A stretch of DNA of 26,754 bases. It comes from JAEUPI01 sp044222685. Lineage in GTDB: Bacteria > Pseudomonadota > Gammaproteobacteria > Burkholderiales > Burkholderiaceae_C. Within the stretch, counting starts at the first letter, position 1; each line of letters starts with the position of its first letter. Positions 8,590-16,209 of the stretch are shown piece by piece. The notes below the pieces were generated by a model. It saw only the letters and a list, made by a program, of their open reading frames with translations. It did not search any database and was not told the origin of the DNA. A program made the translations under genes and the position numbers. Where the stretch lies: the NCBI GenBank assembly GCA_044222685.1, contig JBGAMU010000069.1, positions 1 to 26,754 of the forward strand, written 5' to 3'.

Positions 8590-9108
8590 ATGGTCAAGAA
8601 GCTCAAGGCAATGGCAGAGAAGAAGGCAGCCAACCCGGCGGGCCTGCTGGACAGCGCGCTGGCGCAGACGGTCAAGGACTCGGCCCAGCAGATCTGGCTG
8701 GCTGGCATGGGCGCCTTCTCCAAGGCACAGGCCGAAGGCACCACCGCCTTCGAGAAGCTCATCAAGGAAGGCACCACGCTGCAGCGCAAGACGCAATCCG
8801 CCGCCGAGGAGCGCATCGGCGCCGCCACCGCCAAGATGACGGCGATGGCCGGCGAAGTGGGCGCCAAGGCGAATGCGCAGTGGGACAAGCTGGAAGCGAT
8901 CTTCGAGCAGCGCACCGCCAAGGCGATGAGCAAGCTCGGCGTGCCGACCGCCAAGGACGTGTCGGCGCTGACCGCCCGCGTCGACGCGCTGGCCGCGGCA
9001 GTGGCCAAGCTCGGCGGCAAGACCGCCGCGGCGCGCAAGGCGCCGGCCCGCAAGGCGGCAGCCGCCCCGGCGACCAAGCGCACCGCGTCCCGCAAGAAGG
9101 CGGCCTGA
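8590..9108 (+). CDS. PhaF/PhaI-type phasin with basic Ala-Lys tail
   Basis: A 172-aa polyhydroxyalkanoate granule-associated protein. The phasin core shows SAQQIWLAGMGAFSKAQAEG near residues 30-49, FEKLIKEG, WDKLEAIFEQRTAKAMSKLGVP, and a C-terminal heptad stretch (DVSALTARVDALAAAVAKL) that would coil into oligomers. The last 30 or so residues are Ala/Lys/Arg-rich (KAPARKAAAAPATK), like the histone-H1-like tail with which PhaF binds DNA and distributes granules at division. ATG 8590 has GGAG at 8581-8584; an in-frame ATG at 8545 would add an atypical His/Pro-rich leader. A patatin-like hydrolase follows 14 bases after the stop. Granule binding is family knowledge; DNA binding is inferred from composition. 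Confidence 0.86.
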   Translation: MVKKLKAMAEKKAANPAGLLDSALAQTVKDSAQQIWLAGMGAFSKAQAEGTTAFEKLIKEGTTLQRKTQSAAEERIGAATAKMTAMAGEVGAKANAQWDKLEAIFEQRTAKAMSKLGVPTAKDVSALTARVDALAAAVAKLGGKTAAARKAPARKAAAAPATKRTASRKKAA

Positions 9109-9122
9109 GCGCCGAATCGAAG

Positions 9123-10379
9123 GTGGCCGCCGCACGGCAGCCGGCGACGCAACATCGTTCGCGTGTCGGCCTCGCTCTGGCCGGCGGCGGACCGCTCGGC
9201 GCCGGCTACGAGATCGGCGCGCTGTGCGCGCTGCAGGAGGCGCTGCCCGGCCTGCGCTTCGACGCGCTTGACGGCTATGTCGGCGTCTCGGCCGGCGCGA
9301 TCGTCGCCGCCGGGCTGGCCAACGGCATGACGCCGCGCCAGCTCGCCACCGCGTTCATCGAGCGCAAGGGCAGCGCGGCCGATCGCGTCGATCCGGGCCT
9401 GCTGTTCCACCCGGCGCTCGGTGAGTTCGCGCGCCGCCTGGCGCGTCTGCCGCTGCTGGCGGGCGAGGCCTTCTGGCGGCTGGCCGTCGAGCGCCGGTCG
9501 ACGCTGTCGTCGCTCGAAGCGCTCGGCCGCGCGCTGCCGTCGGGCCTGTTCAGCAGCGCCGCGCTCGAGGCGCGACTGCGCGACGTGTTGTCGCAACCCG
9601 GCCGCAGCAACGACTTCCGCCGCCTGCGTACGCGGCTGGTGCTGGTGGCCACCGACCTCGACAGCGGCGAGGCCGTGCCGTTCGGCCTGCCCGGCCACGA
9701 CGCGGTGCCGATCTCGGTGGCCGCGTCGGCCAGCGCCGCGCTGCCGGGCCTGTTCGTACCGGTGCAGATCGACGGGCGCGCCTATGTCGACGGCGCCTTG
9801 AAGAAGACGCTGCACGCCAGCGTGCTGCTCGACGGCGGGGTCGACCTGCTGTTCTGCCTGAACCCACTGGTGCCCTTCGAGGCCGGCGCGCGGCGCGACA
9901 ACGCGGCGGTGCCCCGGCCGCCGCAGGCGCACATCCCGAGCCTGGTCGACGGTGGCCTGCCGCTGGTGCTGTCGCAGACCTTCCGCTCGCTGATCCACTC
10001 GCGCCTCGAGCTGGGCATGAAGGGCTACGAGAGCAGCCACCCGCACGTCGACATCCTGCTGTTCGAGCCCGATCATCACGACCCGCAGATGTTCCTCGCC
10101 AACATCTTCAGCGTGTCGCAACGCGCGCTGCTGGCCGAGCACGCCTATCAGAGCACGCGTCGCCGGCTGCGCGCGCAGCGCAGCCGGCTGGCGCAGCAGC
10201 TCAGGCGGCACGGCTTGCAGCTGGACGACGCCGCGCTCGACGATCCGGCGCGCGCGCTGCTGGCGGCGCCGGTGAAGCCGTCGCAACATGCGTTGCGCCG
10301 GCTGGAGGACGTGCTCGACGATCTCGAGCAGGTGCTGGCCCGCGTGCAGGCCGCACCGGCGGTACCTCAGCCGAGGTAA
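9123..10379 (+). CDS. Patatin-like serine hydrolase/phospholipase
   Basis: A 418-aa patatin-fold acyl hydrolase. Visible elements are the glycine-rich oxyanion loop GGGPLGAGYEIGAL at 21-34, nucleophile motif GVSAG with Ser56, and the DGA motif with Asp223, completing the Ser-Asp dyad. The oxyanion loop has Leu where most patatins have Arg or Lys (GGGxRG), a variant I associate with a Burkholderiales subgroup. The C-terminal 80 residues are Arg- and Leu-rich and probably helical. The start is uncertain: no ATG fits upstream of the glycine loop, so GTG 9123 was taken, with only a weak GAAG before it. Placement just after the phasin suggests action on granule or membrane lipid, but this is inference. 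Its last 13 bases overlap the convergent carboxypeptidase gene. Confidence 0.85.
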   Translation: MAAARQPATQHRSRVGLALAGGGPLGAGYEIGALCALQEALPGLRFDALDGYVGVSAGAIVAAGLANGMTPRQLATAFIERKGSAADRVDPGLLFHPALGEFARRLARLPLLAGEAFWRLAVERRSTLSSLEALGRALPSGLFSSAALEARLRDVLSQPGRSNDFRRLRTRLVLVATDLDSGEAVPFGLPGHDAVPISVAASASAALPGLFVPVQIDGRAYVDGALKKTLHASVLLDGGVDLLFCLNPLVPFEAGARRDNAAVPRPPQAHIPSLVDGGLPLVLSQTFRSLIHSRLELGMKGYESSHPHVDILLFEPDHHDPQMFLANIFSVSQRALLAEHAYQSTRRRLRAQRSRLAQQLRRHGLQLDDAALDDPARALLAAPVKPSQHALRRLEDVLDDLEQVLARVQAAPAVPQPR

Positions 10380-11860
10380 CGCGCCTCGAGGTGGGCCTTG
10401 AAGTGCGCGGGGTTGAGCGCCTCGCCGCTGGCACGCCGCGCCAGCTCGTCGGTGGTCCACAGGCTCGCGGGCAGCCAGATGTGCTCGCGCAGCCAGTCGA
10501 AGACCGGCGCATAGTCGCCGCCCGCGATGCGGGCATCGAGAGCGGGCGTGGCGCGGCGCATCGCGGCGAACCACTGCGCCGCATACATCGCGCCCAGTGA
10601 ATAACACGGGAAGTAGCCGAACATGCCCATCGGCCAGTGCACGTCCTGCAAGGGCCCGTCCATGAAATTGCCGCGGGTGTCGACGCCGAGCAGCTCCTGC
10701 ATCTTGGCGTCCCACAACGCGGGGATGTCCTCGGGCTCGATCTCGCCTTCGATCAACGGGCGCTCGATCTCGTAGCGCAGGACGATGTGCGCCGGGTAGG
10801 TCACCTCGTCGGCGTCGACGCGGATGAAGCCCGGCTTCACGCGTGTGATCAGGCGCACCAGGTTGTCCGGCGCGAACGCCGGCTGCGGCCCGAAGGCCTG
10901 CTCGATCCACGGCGCGATCTGCGCCACGAAGCCGGGGTGGCAGCCGAGCTGCATCTCGAAGCTGAGCGACTGGCTCTCGTGGATCGCCGCCGAGCGCGCC
11001 TGCGACGCGGGCTGGCCGAGCAGCGCGCGCGGACGGTTCTGCTCGTAGCGGCCATGGCCGGTCTCGTGGATCGTGCCCATCAGCGAGCCGAGGAACTCGT
11101 TCTCGCGGAACCGCGTCGTCAGCCGCACGTCCTCGGGCACGCCGCCGCAGAACGGATGGGTGCTCACGTCGAGCCGACCGGCGTCGAAGTCGAAGCCGAG
11201 CGTTCGCATGACCCGATCGCACAACGTGCGCTGCGCGTCCTGCGAGAAGGGCCCCTGCGGCACCAGCACCGGCTCGCGCGACTGCTTGTCGAGCACACGC
11301 TGCACCAGCCCTGGCAGCCATTGGCGCACAGCGCCGAAGATCTCGTCCAGACGCGCGCCGGTCATGCCCGGCTCGAAACGGTCGAGCAGCGCGTCGTAGC
11401 GGCTGACGCCGAACTGCTGCGACAGCGCCTGCGCCTCCTCGCGCGCCGCCGCCAGCACCGGGCGGAAGTTGTCGACGAAGCCGGCCCAGTCGTTGGCCGG
11501 CCGCTGGCTGCGCCAGGCGTGCTCGCAGCGCGCGCCGACGAGCTGCGAGCGCTCGACCAGCTCCTCGGGCAATGCGTTGTGCTGCCGCCATTCGCGGTGG
11601 ATCTCGCGCAGATTGGCGCGCTGCAGGTCGGTGAGCGGCTCCTGTTCGGCACGCTTGAGCGCGTCGGGCATCCCGGCGTCGGTGCGCAGCCGGTGCAGCA
11701 GCGTCGCCATCTCGGCCATCGCCTCGGCACGCGCCCGCACGCCGGCCGGCGGCATGTTGGCCGCCTGGTCCCAGCTGACGATCGCCTGCAGGTGCTGCAG
11801 CTTGTGCAGCCGCGTGAAGGTCTGGGTCAACGCGTCGTAGCTGGGCGTGTGGCTGAGCAT
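10367..11860 (-). CDS. M32 family metallocarboxypeptidase (Taq-type)
   Basis: A 497-aa cytoplasmic zinc carboxypeptidase removing C-terminal residues with broad specificity, a normal length for M32. The zinc motif HETGH is at 265-269 with catalytic Glu266, and the third ligand Glu295 lies in IHESQS (293-298). Other family blocks are DVSTHPFCGG at 231-240, LTTRF at 247-251 and the N-terminal VSWDQAANMPPAG at 28-40. The C-terminus retains NFMDGPLQDVHWPMGMFGYFPCYSLG, also typical. ATG 11860 has AAGGA eight bases upstream. The stop lies inside the 3' end of the patatin gene. It seems monocistronic, 110 bases after the yqaA gene on the same strand. Confidence 0.95.
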   Translation of the reverse strand: MLSHTPSYDALTQTFTRLHKLQHLQAIVSWDQAANMPPAGVRARAEAMAEMATLLHRLRTDAGMPDALKRAEQEPLTDLQRANLREIHREWRQHNALPEELVERSQLVGARCEHAWRSQRPANDWAGFVDNFRPVLAAAREEAQALSQQFGVSRYDALLDRFEPGMTGARLDEIFGAVRQWLPGLVQRVLDKQSREPVLVPQGPFSQDAQRTLCDRVMRTLGFDFDAGRLDVSTHPFCGGVPEDVRLTTRFRENEFLGSLMGTIHETGHGRYEQNRPRALLGQPASQARSAAIHESQSLSFEMQLGCHPGFVAQIAPWIEQAFGPQPAFAPDNLVRLITRVKPGFIRVDADEVTYPAHIVLRYEIERPLIEGEIEPEDIPALWDAKMQELLGVDTRGNFMDGPLQDVHWPMGMFGYFPCYSLGAMYAAQWFAAMRRATPALDARIAGGDYAPVFDWLREHIWLPASLWTTDELARRASGEALNPAHFKAHLEARYLG

Positions 11861-11940
11861 CGTGCGGTCCTTCGCGGCGCCGCACGGATGGTGCGGCGCC
11901 GGCAGGCTGTCGTGGAGCGGTCGCCGATTGTGCCGCGACG

Positions 11941-11970
11941 CGTGACGCCGCGTGAACTCCAGAGGTCACG
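11941..11970. promoter_or_regulatory. Inverted repeat upstream of the M32 carboxypeptidase gene
   Basis: CGTGAC (11941-11946) and GTCACG (11965-11970) are perfect 6-bp inverted arms 18 bases apart, 81-110 bases before the carboxypeptidase start and directly after the yqaA stop. CGTGA recurs at 11951 and, as GCGTGA, at 11976. It could be an operator, a weak transcript-end structure, or chance. Confidence 0.2.
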
Positions 11971-12474
11971 CTAGGGCGTGAACACGCCGGGGAACACCCA
12001 CAACAGCAGCGCCGTCATCGTCACGTAGCGGGCGAACTTGCCGATCGCCATGTACAGCACGCACGGCCAGAACGGCAGTCGCAGCCAGCCGGCCACCGCG
12101 CACAGCGGATCGCCCACCGCGGGCAGCCACGACAGCAGGCAGGCCTTGGGGCCGAAGCGTTCGAGCCAGCGCAGCGCACGCAGTTGCGCCGGCTTCTGGT
12201 GCTTCCACGACTCGTAGGCGCGCTCGGCGCCATAACCCATCCACCACGAGATCGCGCCGCCGATCGTGTTGCCGGCCGTGGCCACCCCCATCGCCGGCCA
12301 GAACAGCTCGGGGTTGAGCTTGACCAAACCGAACACCACCGGTTCGCTGCCCAATGGCAGCAGCGTCGCCGAGATCAGCGACACGACGAACACGGTGCTC
12401 AGACCGAACTTGGGCAACGCCAGGGCGGTGAGCAGCGAATGGACCCAGGCTTCCACCGAGCGGATTATCCGCAC
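11971..12474 (-). CDS. yqaA: YqaA-type small membrane protein (DedA-related)
   Basis: A 167-aa inner-membrane protein of the YqaA branch of the VTT/DedA superfamily. Diagnostic segments are SATLLPLGSEPVVFGLV, GNTIGGAISWWMG, LERFGPKACLLSWLPAVGDPLCAVAGWLR and the final IGKFARYVTM helix. These match the order in E. coli YqaA (about 142 aa), with a longer N-terminus here. Members are thought to affect lipid or solute movement, but the role is not established. The start was set at GTG 12474 because AGGGG lies nine bases upstream on the minus strand and no ATG precedes the first helix. The start is 60 bases from dusB in the opposite direction, so the two share a short divergent control region. Confidence 0.85.
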   Translation of the reverse strand: MRIIRSVEAWVHSLLTALALPKFGLSTVFVVSLISATLLPLGSEPVVFGLVKLNPELFWPAMGVATAGNTIGGAISWWMGYGAERAYESWKHQKPAQLRALRWLERFGPKACLLSWLPAVGDPLCAVAGWLRLPFWPCVLYMAIGKFARYVTMTALLLWVFPGVFTP

Positions 12475-12493
12475 CCGACACCGCCCCTATACT
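12465..12493 (+). promoter_or_regulatory. Candidate dusB-fis promoter
   Basis: TATACT at 12488-12493 is a near-consensus -10 box; 17 bases upstream is TTATCC (12465-12470), a partial -35 box. The predicted leader to the dusB ATG is about 35 bases. Because the element lies over the 5' end of yqaA on the other strand, the divergent genes may interfere with each other. In enterobacteria this promoter is under strong growth-rate control; no GC-rich discriminator was tested here. Confidence 0.4.
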
Positions 12494-12534
12494 GCGGCCT
12501 CGGTTTTCGCGCCGCTCCACCTCGCTACACGCCC

Positions 12535-13575
12535 ATGCACATCGGCCCGATCGCGCTGCCGAACAACCTGTTCGTCGCCCCGATGGCCGGCGTCACCGAC
12601 CGTCCGTTCCGGCGTCTGTGCAAGCGGCTCGGTGCCGGATACGCCGTCAGCGAGATGGTGACGTCACGCCGCGAGCTGTGGAACAGCCTGAAGACCTCGC
12701 GACGTGCCGACCATGCCGGCGAGCCGGCACCGATCGCAGTGCAGATCGCCGGCGTCGACCCGGCCGAGATGGCCGACGCGGCGCGCTACAACATCGACCG
12801 CGGCGCGCAGATCATCGACATCAACATGGGCTGCCCGGCCAAGAAGGTGTGCAACGTGTTCGCCGGCTCGGCGCTGATGAGCGACGAGCCGCTGGCGCTG
12901 GCCATCGTGCAGGCAGTGGTGAGCGCCTGCGTGCCGCACGGCGTGCCGGTGACGCTGAAGATGCGCACGGGCCGCTGCGACGGCGAACGCAATGCCGTGC
13001 GCCTGGCGCGGGCCGCGCAGGACGCCGGCGTCGCGCTGCTCAGCGTGCATGGCCGCACGCGCGTGCAAGGCTTCAGCGGCGTTGCCGAATACGACACCGT
13101 CGCCGCCGTCAAGGCCGCCGTGCGCGTGCCGGTGGTGGCCAACGGCGACATTCACACGCCGCACAAGGCGCGCGCCGTGCTGGCGCACACCGGCGCCGAC
13201 GCGCTGATGATCGGCCGTGCCGCACAGGGCCGACCGTGGATCTTTCGCGAGATCGGCCACTTTCTCGCCACCGGCGAGTTGCTGCCCGCGCCGCGCACAC
13301 GCGACGTGGCGGGCTGGCTGATCGAACACCTGCACGACCACTACGCGCTGTACGGCGAGTTCACCGGCGTGCGCAGCGCGCGCAAGCACATCGGCTGGGC
13401 CGTGCGCGGCCTGCCCGGCGGCGAGGCGTTCCGCGCCGCGATGAACCGCATCGACGGCTGCGCGGCGCAGCTCGCCGCGGTAACGTGCTACTTCGAGCGG
13501 CTGGCGCAGGACCACGCACTGTGGCCGGCGCACGGCGACGCGGCCAACGAACCCGATCTGCGGCAGGCGGCATGA
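12535..13575 (+). CDS. dusB: tRNA-dihydrouridine synthase B
   Basis: A 346-aa flavoenzyme reducing a specific tRNA uridine to dihydrouridine. The TIM-barrel start VAPMAGVTDRPFR is at residues 14-26; the catalytic cysteine is Cys100 in INMGCPAKKVCN; LKMRTG (FMN phosphate side), VHGRTRVQGFSG, VVANGDIHTP and IGRAAQGRPWIF follow in family order. The C-terminal helical domain reads HYALYGEFTGVRSARKHIGWAVRG, as in DusB. ATG 12535 gives the conserved start M-H-I-G-P; no purine-rich binding site precedes it. The fis gene follows 55 bases later, the widely conserved dusB-fis pair, and purH overlaps fis, so all three are probably co-transcribed. Confidence 0.96.
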   Translation: MHIGPIALPNNLFVAPMAGVTDRPFRRLCKRLGAGYAVSEMVTSRRELWNSLKTSRRADHAGEPAPIAVQIAGVDPAEMADAARYNIDRGAQIIDINMGCPAKKVCNVFAGSALMSDEPLALAIVQAVVSACVPHGVPVTLKMRTGRCDGERNAVRLARAAQDAGVALLSVHGRTRVQGFSGVAEYDTVAAVKAAVRVPVVANGDIHTPHKARAVLAHTGADALMIGRAAQGRPWIFREIGHFLATGELLPAPRTRDVAGWLIEHLHDHYALYGEFTGVRSARKHIGWAVRGLPGGEAFRAAMNRIDGCAAQLAAVTCYFERLAQDHALWPAHGDAANEPDLRQAA

Positions 13576-13630
13576 GTCGCATGGCCGCTCCCTGGGCGAA
13601 TTCCGGAGTGCGCCGCACGAGGGATTTCTC

Positions 13631-13864
13631 ATGAGCAAGCGACAGATCGAAGACTGCGTGCGCGACAGCCTGGAGCAGTACTTCAAGGACTTGCGCGGCA
13701 CGCCGCCGCACGCGCTGCACGATATGGTGCTGCACACGGTGGAGCGGCCGCTGCTCGAGGTGGTGATGCGCCACGCCGAGGGCAACCAGAGCAGGGCCGC
13801 CGACTGGCTGGGCCTGAACCGCAACACGCTGCGTCGCAAGCTGCTCGACCACAAGCTGATATGA
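13631..13864 (+). CDS. fis: Nucleoid-associated regulator Fis
   Basis: A 77-aa homodimeric DNA-bending protein controlling rRNA, recombination and growth-phase genes. The C-terminal helix-turn-helix (about residues 50-75) contains GNQSRAADWLGLNRNTLRRKL, matching Fis. The N-terminal helix pair carries V-R-D-S-L-E-Q-Y-F-K and P-L-L-E-V-V-M. It is shorter than E. coli Fis (98 aa), lacking the flexible N-terminal beta-hairpin arm used with Hin/Gin recombinases; this is usual in betaproteobacteria. GAGGGA lies six bases before ATG 13631. Its stop overlaps the purH start (ATGA, 13861-13864), implying coupled translation. Neighbouring dusB supports identity. Confidence 0.95.
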   Translation: MSKRQIEDCVRDSLEQYFKDLRGTPPHALHDMVLHTVERPLLEVVMRHAEGNQSRAADWLGLNRNTLRRKLLDHKLI

Positions 13865-15438
13865 CCACCGCGCTCATCTCCGTCTCCGACAAGTCCGGCA
13901 TCGTCGACTTCGCGCGTGCGCTGCACGCGCGCGGCATCAAGCTGCTGTCGACCGGCGGCACCGCGCAGCTGCTAGCGCGGGAGGGGTTGCCGGTGACCGA
14001 GGTGGCGCAGGTGACCGGATTCCCCGAGATGCTCGATGGCCGCGTGAAGACGCTGCACCCGCGCATCCACGGCGGCCTGCTGGCACGCCGCGACAAGCCC
14101 GAGCACATGGCGGCGCTGCGCGAGCACGGCATTCACACCATCGACCTGCTGGTGATCAACCTGTACCCGTTCGCGCAGGCCACCGCGCGCGCCGACTGCA
14201 CGCTCGACGACGCGATCGAGAACATCGACATCGGCGGCCCGGCCATGCTGCGCGCCGCGGCCAAGAACTGGGCCGATGTCGGCGTGGTGATCGACCCGGC
14301 CGACTATGCGCAGGTGCTGGCCGAGCTGGCGGCGGGCGGACTGACGCGCACGACCAAGTTCAGGCTCGCGACGAAGGTGTTCGCACACACCGCCGCCTAC
14401 GACGGCATGATCGCCAACTACCTCAGCGCGCTGGTGCCGCAGGCCGAACTGAACGGCGCCGCCGTGCCCGCACGCAGCGAGTACCCCTCGGTCTACACCG
14501 TGCAGCTGAGCAAGCTGCAGGACATGCGCTACGGCGAGAACCCGCACCAGAGCGCGGCGTTCTACCGCGACGCCGCGCCGGCGCCCGGCACGCTGGCGCT
14601 CGGCACGCAGCTGCAGGGCAAGGAGCTCAGCTACAACAACATCGCCGATGCCGATGCGGCGTGGGAGTGCGTGAAGACCTTCGATGGTCCGGCCTGCGTG
14701 ATCGTCAAGCACGCCAACCCGTGCGGCGTGGCGGTCGGCGCGTCGCCGGTCGCGGCCTACACGAAGGCGCTGAAGACCGACCCGACCAGCGCGTTCGGCG
14801 GCATCGTGGCCTTCAACCGGCCGGTCGGCGTTGACGTGGCCGACGCGATCAGCGCGGCCAAGCAGTTCGTCGAGGTGTTGATCGCGCCCGGCTTCGACGC
14901 CGCCGCGCGCGAGGCCTTCGGCAAGAAGGCCAACCTGCGCCTGCTCGAGGTGTCGCTGTCGAGTGCGGCCAATTCGCTCGACTTCAAGCGCGTCGGCGGC
15001 GGCGTGCTGCTGCAGTCGGCCGATGCCCGCAACCTGCAGCCGGGTGAACTGAAGGTGGTGACCAAGCGCGAGCCAAGCGCCGCGCAGCTCGACGACCTGC
15101 TGTTCGCCTGGAAGGTCGCCAAGTTCGTCAAGAGCAACGCCATCGTGTTCTGCGCCGACGGCATGACGCTGGGTGTCGGCGCCGGCCAGATGAGCCGCAT
15201 CGACAGCGCCCGCATCGCCGGCATCAAGGCCGCCCACGCTGGCCTCACGCTGGCGGGCAGCGCGGTGGCCAGCGACGCGTTCTTCCCGTTCCGCGACGGG
15301 CTCGACGCGGTGGTCGACGCCGGCGCACGCTGCGTGATCCAGCCCGGCGGCTCGATGCGCGACGCCGAGGTGATCGCCGCCGCCGACGAGCGCGGTATCG
15401 CGATGGTGTTCACCGGCGTGCGGCACTTCCGCCACTGA
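13861..15438 (+). CDS. purH: Bifunctional AICAR transformylase / IMP cyclohydrolase
   Basis: A 525-aa enzyme performing the last two steps of de novo IMP synthesis in the cytoplasm. The N-terminal MGS-like cyclohydrolase domain (about 1-200) has LLSTGGTA at 28-35 and KTLHPRIHGG at 63-72. The C-terminal transformylase domain shows MRYGENPHQ at 222-230 and IVKHANPCGV with the catalytic Lys283-His284 pair, then TSAFGGIVAFNRPV, SNAIVFC, GAGQMSRIDSA and the terminal F-F-P-F-R-D-G-L-D. Length is normal for the family. It is translationally coupled to fis through a 4-base overlap. The fis-purH arrangement is typical of betaproteobacteria and places purine synthesis behind a growth-rate-responsive promoter. 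Confidence 0.97.
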   Translation: MTTALISVSDKSGIVDFARALHARGIKLLSTGGTAQLLAREGLPVTEVAQVTGFPEMLDGRVKTLHPRIHGGLLARRDKPEHMAALREHGIHTIDLLVINLYPFAQATARADCTLDDAIENIDIGGPAMLRAAAKNWADVGVVIDPADYAQVLAELAAGGLTRTTKFRLATKVFAHTAAYDGMIANYLSALVPQAELNGAAVPARSEYPSVYTVQLSKLQDMRYGENPHQSAAFYRDAAPAPGTLALGTQLQGKELSYNNIADADAAWECVKTFDGPACVIVKHANPCGVAVGASPVAAYTKALKTDPTSAFGGIVAFNRPVGVDVADAISAAKQFVEVLIAPGFDAAAREAFGKKANLRLLEVSLSSAANSLDFKRVGGGVLLQSADARNLQPGELKVVTKREPSAAQLDDLLFAWKVAKFVKSNAIVFCADGMTLGVGAGQMSRIDSARIAGIKAAHAGLTLAGSAVASDAFFPFRDGLDAVVDAGARCVIQPGGSMRDAEVIAAADERGIAMVFTGVRHFRH

Positions 15439-15475
15439 GCGCACCACCCATGCCCCGCGCCGGCCCTCGCGCGCC

Positions 15476-16096
15476 ATGAGCCGCGCCGAGGCCATGGGCC
15501 TGCTGCTCGCCTTCGTGGCGCGGCTGATCACCGGCGCGCAAGGCCACTGGAAGGGCTGCCCGCCGATGGCCGAGCAGCGCATCTATTTCGCCAACCACCA
15601 GAGCCACTTCGACTGGGTGCTGATCTGGGCGGCGCTGCCACAGGAACTGCGCGCCAACACGCGGCCGATCGCCGCGCGCGACTACTGGACGTCGAGCCCG
15701 TTCAAGGCCTGGCTGACGCGCGAGGTGTTCCACGCGGTGTACGTGAATCGGCAGCGCACCGACGACCAAGACCCGCTCGAGCCGCTGCTCGAGGCCTTGT
15801 CGCACGGCGACTCGCTGGTGATCTTCCCGGAGGGCACACGCAGCAACAAGGGCGAGCCCCAGGCCTTCAAGAGTGGCCTGTACCACCTGGCGCAGGCGCA
15901 CCCGCAGGTGCAGCTGATCCCGACCTGGATCGACAACGTGCAGCGCGTGATGCCCAAGGGCGAGGTGGTGCCGGTGCCGATCCTGTGCACGGTGACCTTC
16001 GGCGCGCCGCTGACACGCGTCGACGGCGAGGACAAGGGCAGCTTTCTCGAGCGGGCGCGCGCCGCGGTGCTGACGATGCGGCCAGGGCGAACATGA
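15476..16096 (+). CDS. PlsC-like lysophospholipid acyltransferase
   Basis: A 206-aa membrane-associated acyltransferase of the 1-acylglycerol-3-phosphate type. Block I is NHQSHFD with catalytic His41 and Asp46; block III is FPEGTRS at 117-123; block II-like V-N-R-Q-R precedes it, and L-I-P-T-W-I-D-N supplies block IV. The N-terminus has one hydrophobic helix. ATG 15476 lacks a clear ribosome binding site; a nine-codon frame (15450-15479) ends in an overlapping ATGA there, so reinitiation may feed it. An alternative ATG at 15494 would remove six residues. The CdsA/YnbB-like gene follows, a frequent pairing for glycerophospholipid synthesis. It may be a second PlsC homologue, so the exact acyl acceptor is open. 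Confidence 0.86.
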   Translation: MSRAEAMGLLLAFVARLITGAQGHWKGCPPMAEQRIYFANHQSHFDWVLIWAALPQELRANTRPIAARDYWTSSPFKAWLTREVFHAVYVNRQRTDDQDPLEPLLEALSHGDSLVIFPEGTRSNKGEPQAFKSGLYHLAQAHPQVQLIPTWIDNVQRVMPKGEVVPVPILCTVTFGAPLTRVDGEDKGSFLERARAAVLTMRPGRT

Positions 16097-16209
16097 ATCG
16101 CCCCGCCGTGAATTTCGCGCAGCGGGCCGAGCGCCGGGCCGCTCCCAAGCCGGCCCGCATCCCCTCGGGGGATCGCCCGACGTATCCGTCGGGCGAGGGG
16201 CTGTCATGA
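16093..16209 (+). CDS. Possible 38-codon coupling ORF between plsC-like and cdsA-like genes
   Basis: The frame opens with ATG overlapping the plsC-like stop (ATGA, 16093-16096) and closes with TGA overlapping the next start (ATGA, 16206-16209). The product would be Arg/Pro/Ala-rich with no recognisable domain. I suspect a translational bridge rather than a functional protein. GC-rich DNA keeps frames open by chance, so coding status is unproven. Confidence 0.22.
   Translation: MNRPAVNFAQRAERRAAPKPARIPSGDRPTYPSGEGLS
16161..16200 (+). promoter_or_regulatory. Hairpin containing the ribosome binding site of the cdsA-like gene
   Basis: GCCCGACG (16175-16182) and CGTCGGGC (16187-16194) form a perfect 8-bp stem with a TATC loop. 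CCCCTCG (16161-16167) can also pair with CGAGGGG (16194-16200), extending the structure. GAGGGG (16195-16200), the only good Shine-Dalgarno for ATG 16206, is the 3' strand of the outer stem. In RNA this would hide the site unless it is melted by heat, a bound factor, or ribosomes translating the preceding short frame. Confidence 0.45.
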
